A DNA stretch of 39,011 bases, from the NCBI GenBank assembly GCA_047975005.1, contig JBKECW010000021.1, positions 1 to 39,011 of the forward strand, given 5' to 3'. This DNA is from JBKEAJ01 sp047975005. Lineage in GTDB: Bacteria; Bacteroidota; Bacteroidia; Bacteroidales; Prolixibacteraceae. The notes under the pieces are model-generated. The model searched no databases, was not told the origin of the DNA, and saw nothing but the letters and a program-made list of their open reading frames with translations. Shown here piece by piece: positions 38,929 to 39,011 of the stretch (positions within the stretch are counted from its first letter, which is position 1; every line of letters starts with the position of its first letter). Made by a program: the position numbers and the translations under genes.

Positions 38929-38997
38929 TCTATATCGAATGTAGTGGGTATCGGAAATAAATGGCTCTATGTCGAATAGAGTGGGTGAGATTTGGAA
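38929..38997. repeat. Tandem imperfect repeat upstream of the second rhs promoter
   Basis: Two copies: TCTATATCGAAT-GTAGTGGGT...GGAAA (38929-38957) and TCTATGTCGAAT-AGAGTGGGT...GGAAA (38966-38997). They lie just upstream of the -7 box and could be regulatory sites. Confidence 0.55.
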
Positions 38998-39011
38998 ACT
39001 AAAAATCATTA

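Noticed and set aside
38929..38997. CRISPR-like repeats at the right edge
   Set aside because: There are only two imperfect copies and no regular spacer; no CRISPR array or cas gene was seen anywhere in the window.

Overview
The window reads as a chromosomal segment of a member of the Bacteroidota, most likely order Bacteroidales. The basis is low G+C content, TAnnTTTG-type -7 promoter boxes in front of many genes, a riboswitch-led btuB-btuG vitamin B12 locus, an adjacent sigma-54 regulator / lptE / secG cluster, GH95 and GH109 glycan-degrading enzymes, and rhs tip cassettes. The genus cannot be fixed from the sequence alone.

Layout. 1-4735 (minus): the N-terminal part of a GH95 alpha-L-fucosidase that runs off the left edge, then an operon of a DUF2007 protein, CdsA and a large MscS-type channel. 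4868-6836 (plus): a TatD nuclease, a type I asparaginase and tRNA-Ser(GGA). 6825-13085: a decayed integrative element inserted in the 3' end of that tRNA gene. It has a 13-bp direct repeat at its ends, a broken tyrosine integrase next to the tRNA, and a cargo of redox genes: a lipoprotein-flavoprotein, an AraC regulator, a RibD-like reductase, an SDR, and a second, broken RibD-like gene. Just outside its right end, 13130-13600 holds the remains of a MobB-type relaxase, probably from a second element at the same site. 13677-18301 (plus): cobalamin riboswitch, btuB, btuG, a third surface-protein gene that is now a pseudogene, and a terminator.

18425-21217 (plus): a lone hisA, then dnaK. 21340-29662 (minus): an EEP-family hydrolase, a Tat-exported GH109 enzyme, groES-groEL, secG, a TPR-like protein, lptE and a sigma-54-type activator. 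29996-33924 (plus): a SUI1/YciH factor, a SNF2 helicase, a short ParD-like antitoxin fragment and a ClbS/DfsB-like protein. 34093-38876 (minus): serine acetyltransferase, then two rhs tip cassettes, each with a different C-terminal toxin-like domain and a downstream immunity candidate.

Most notable points: dnaK and groES share the upstream motif TGTCANNNTGTCACT, which is not the CIRCE element; one rhs toxin/immunity cassette is bracketed by a 70-bp direct repeat and carries a HEXXH metallopeptidase-like tip; the tRNA-Ser element has recognisable boundaries, and relaxase debris lies beyond them; the third gene of the B12 locus is degraded while btuB and btuG are intact. All family calls come from reading motifs by eye, with no database search.
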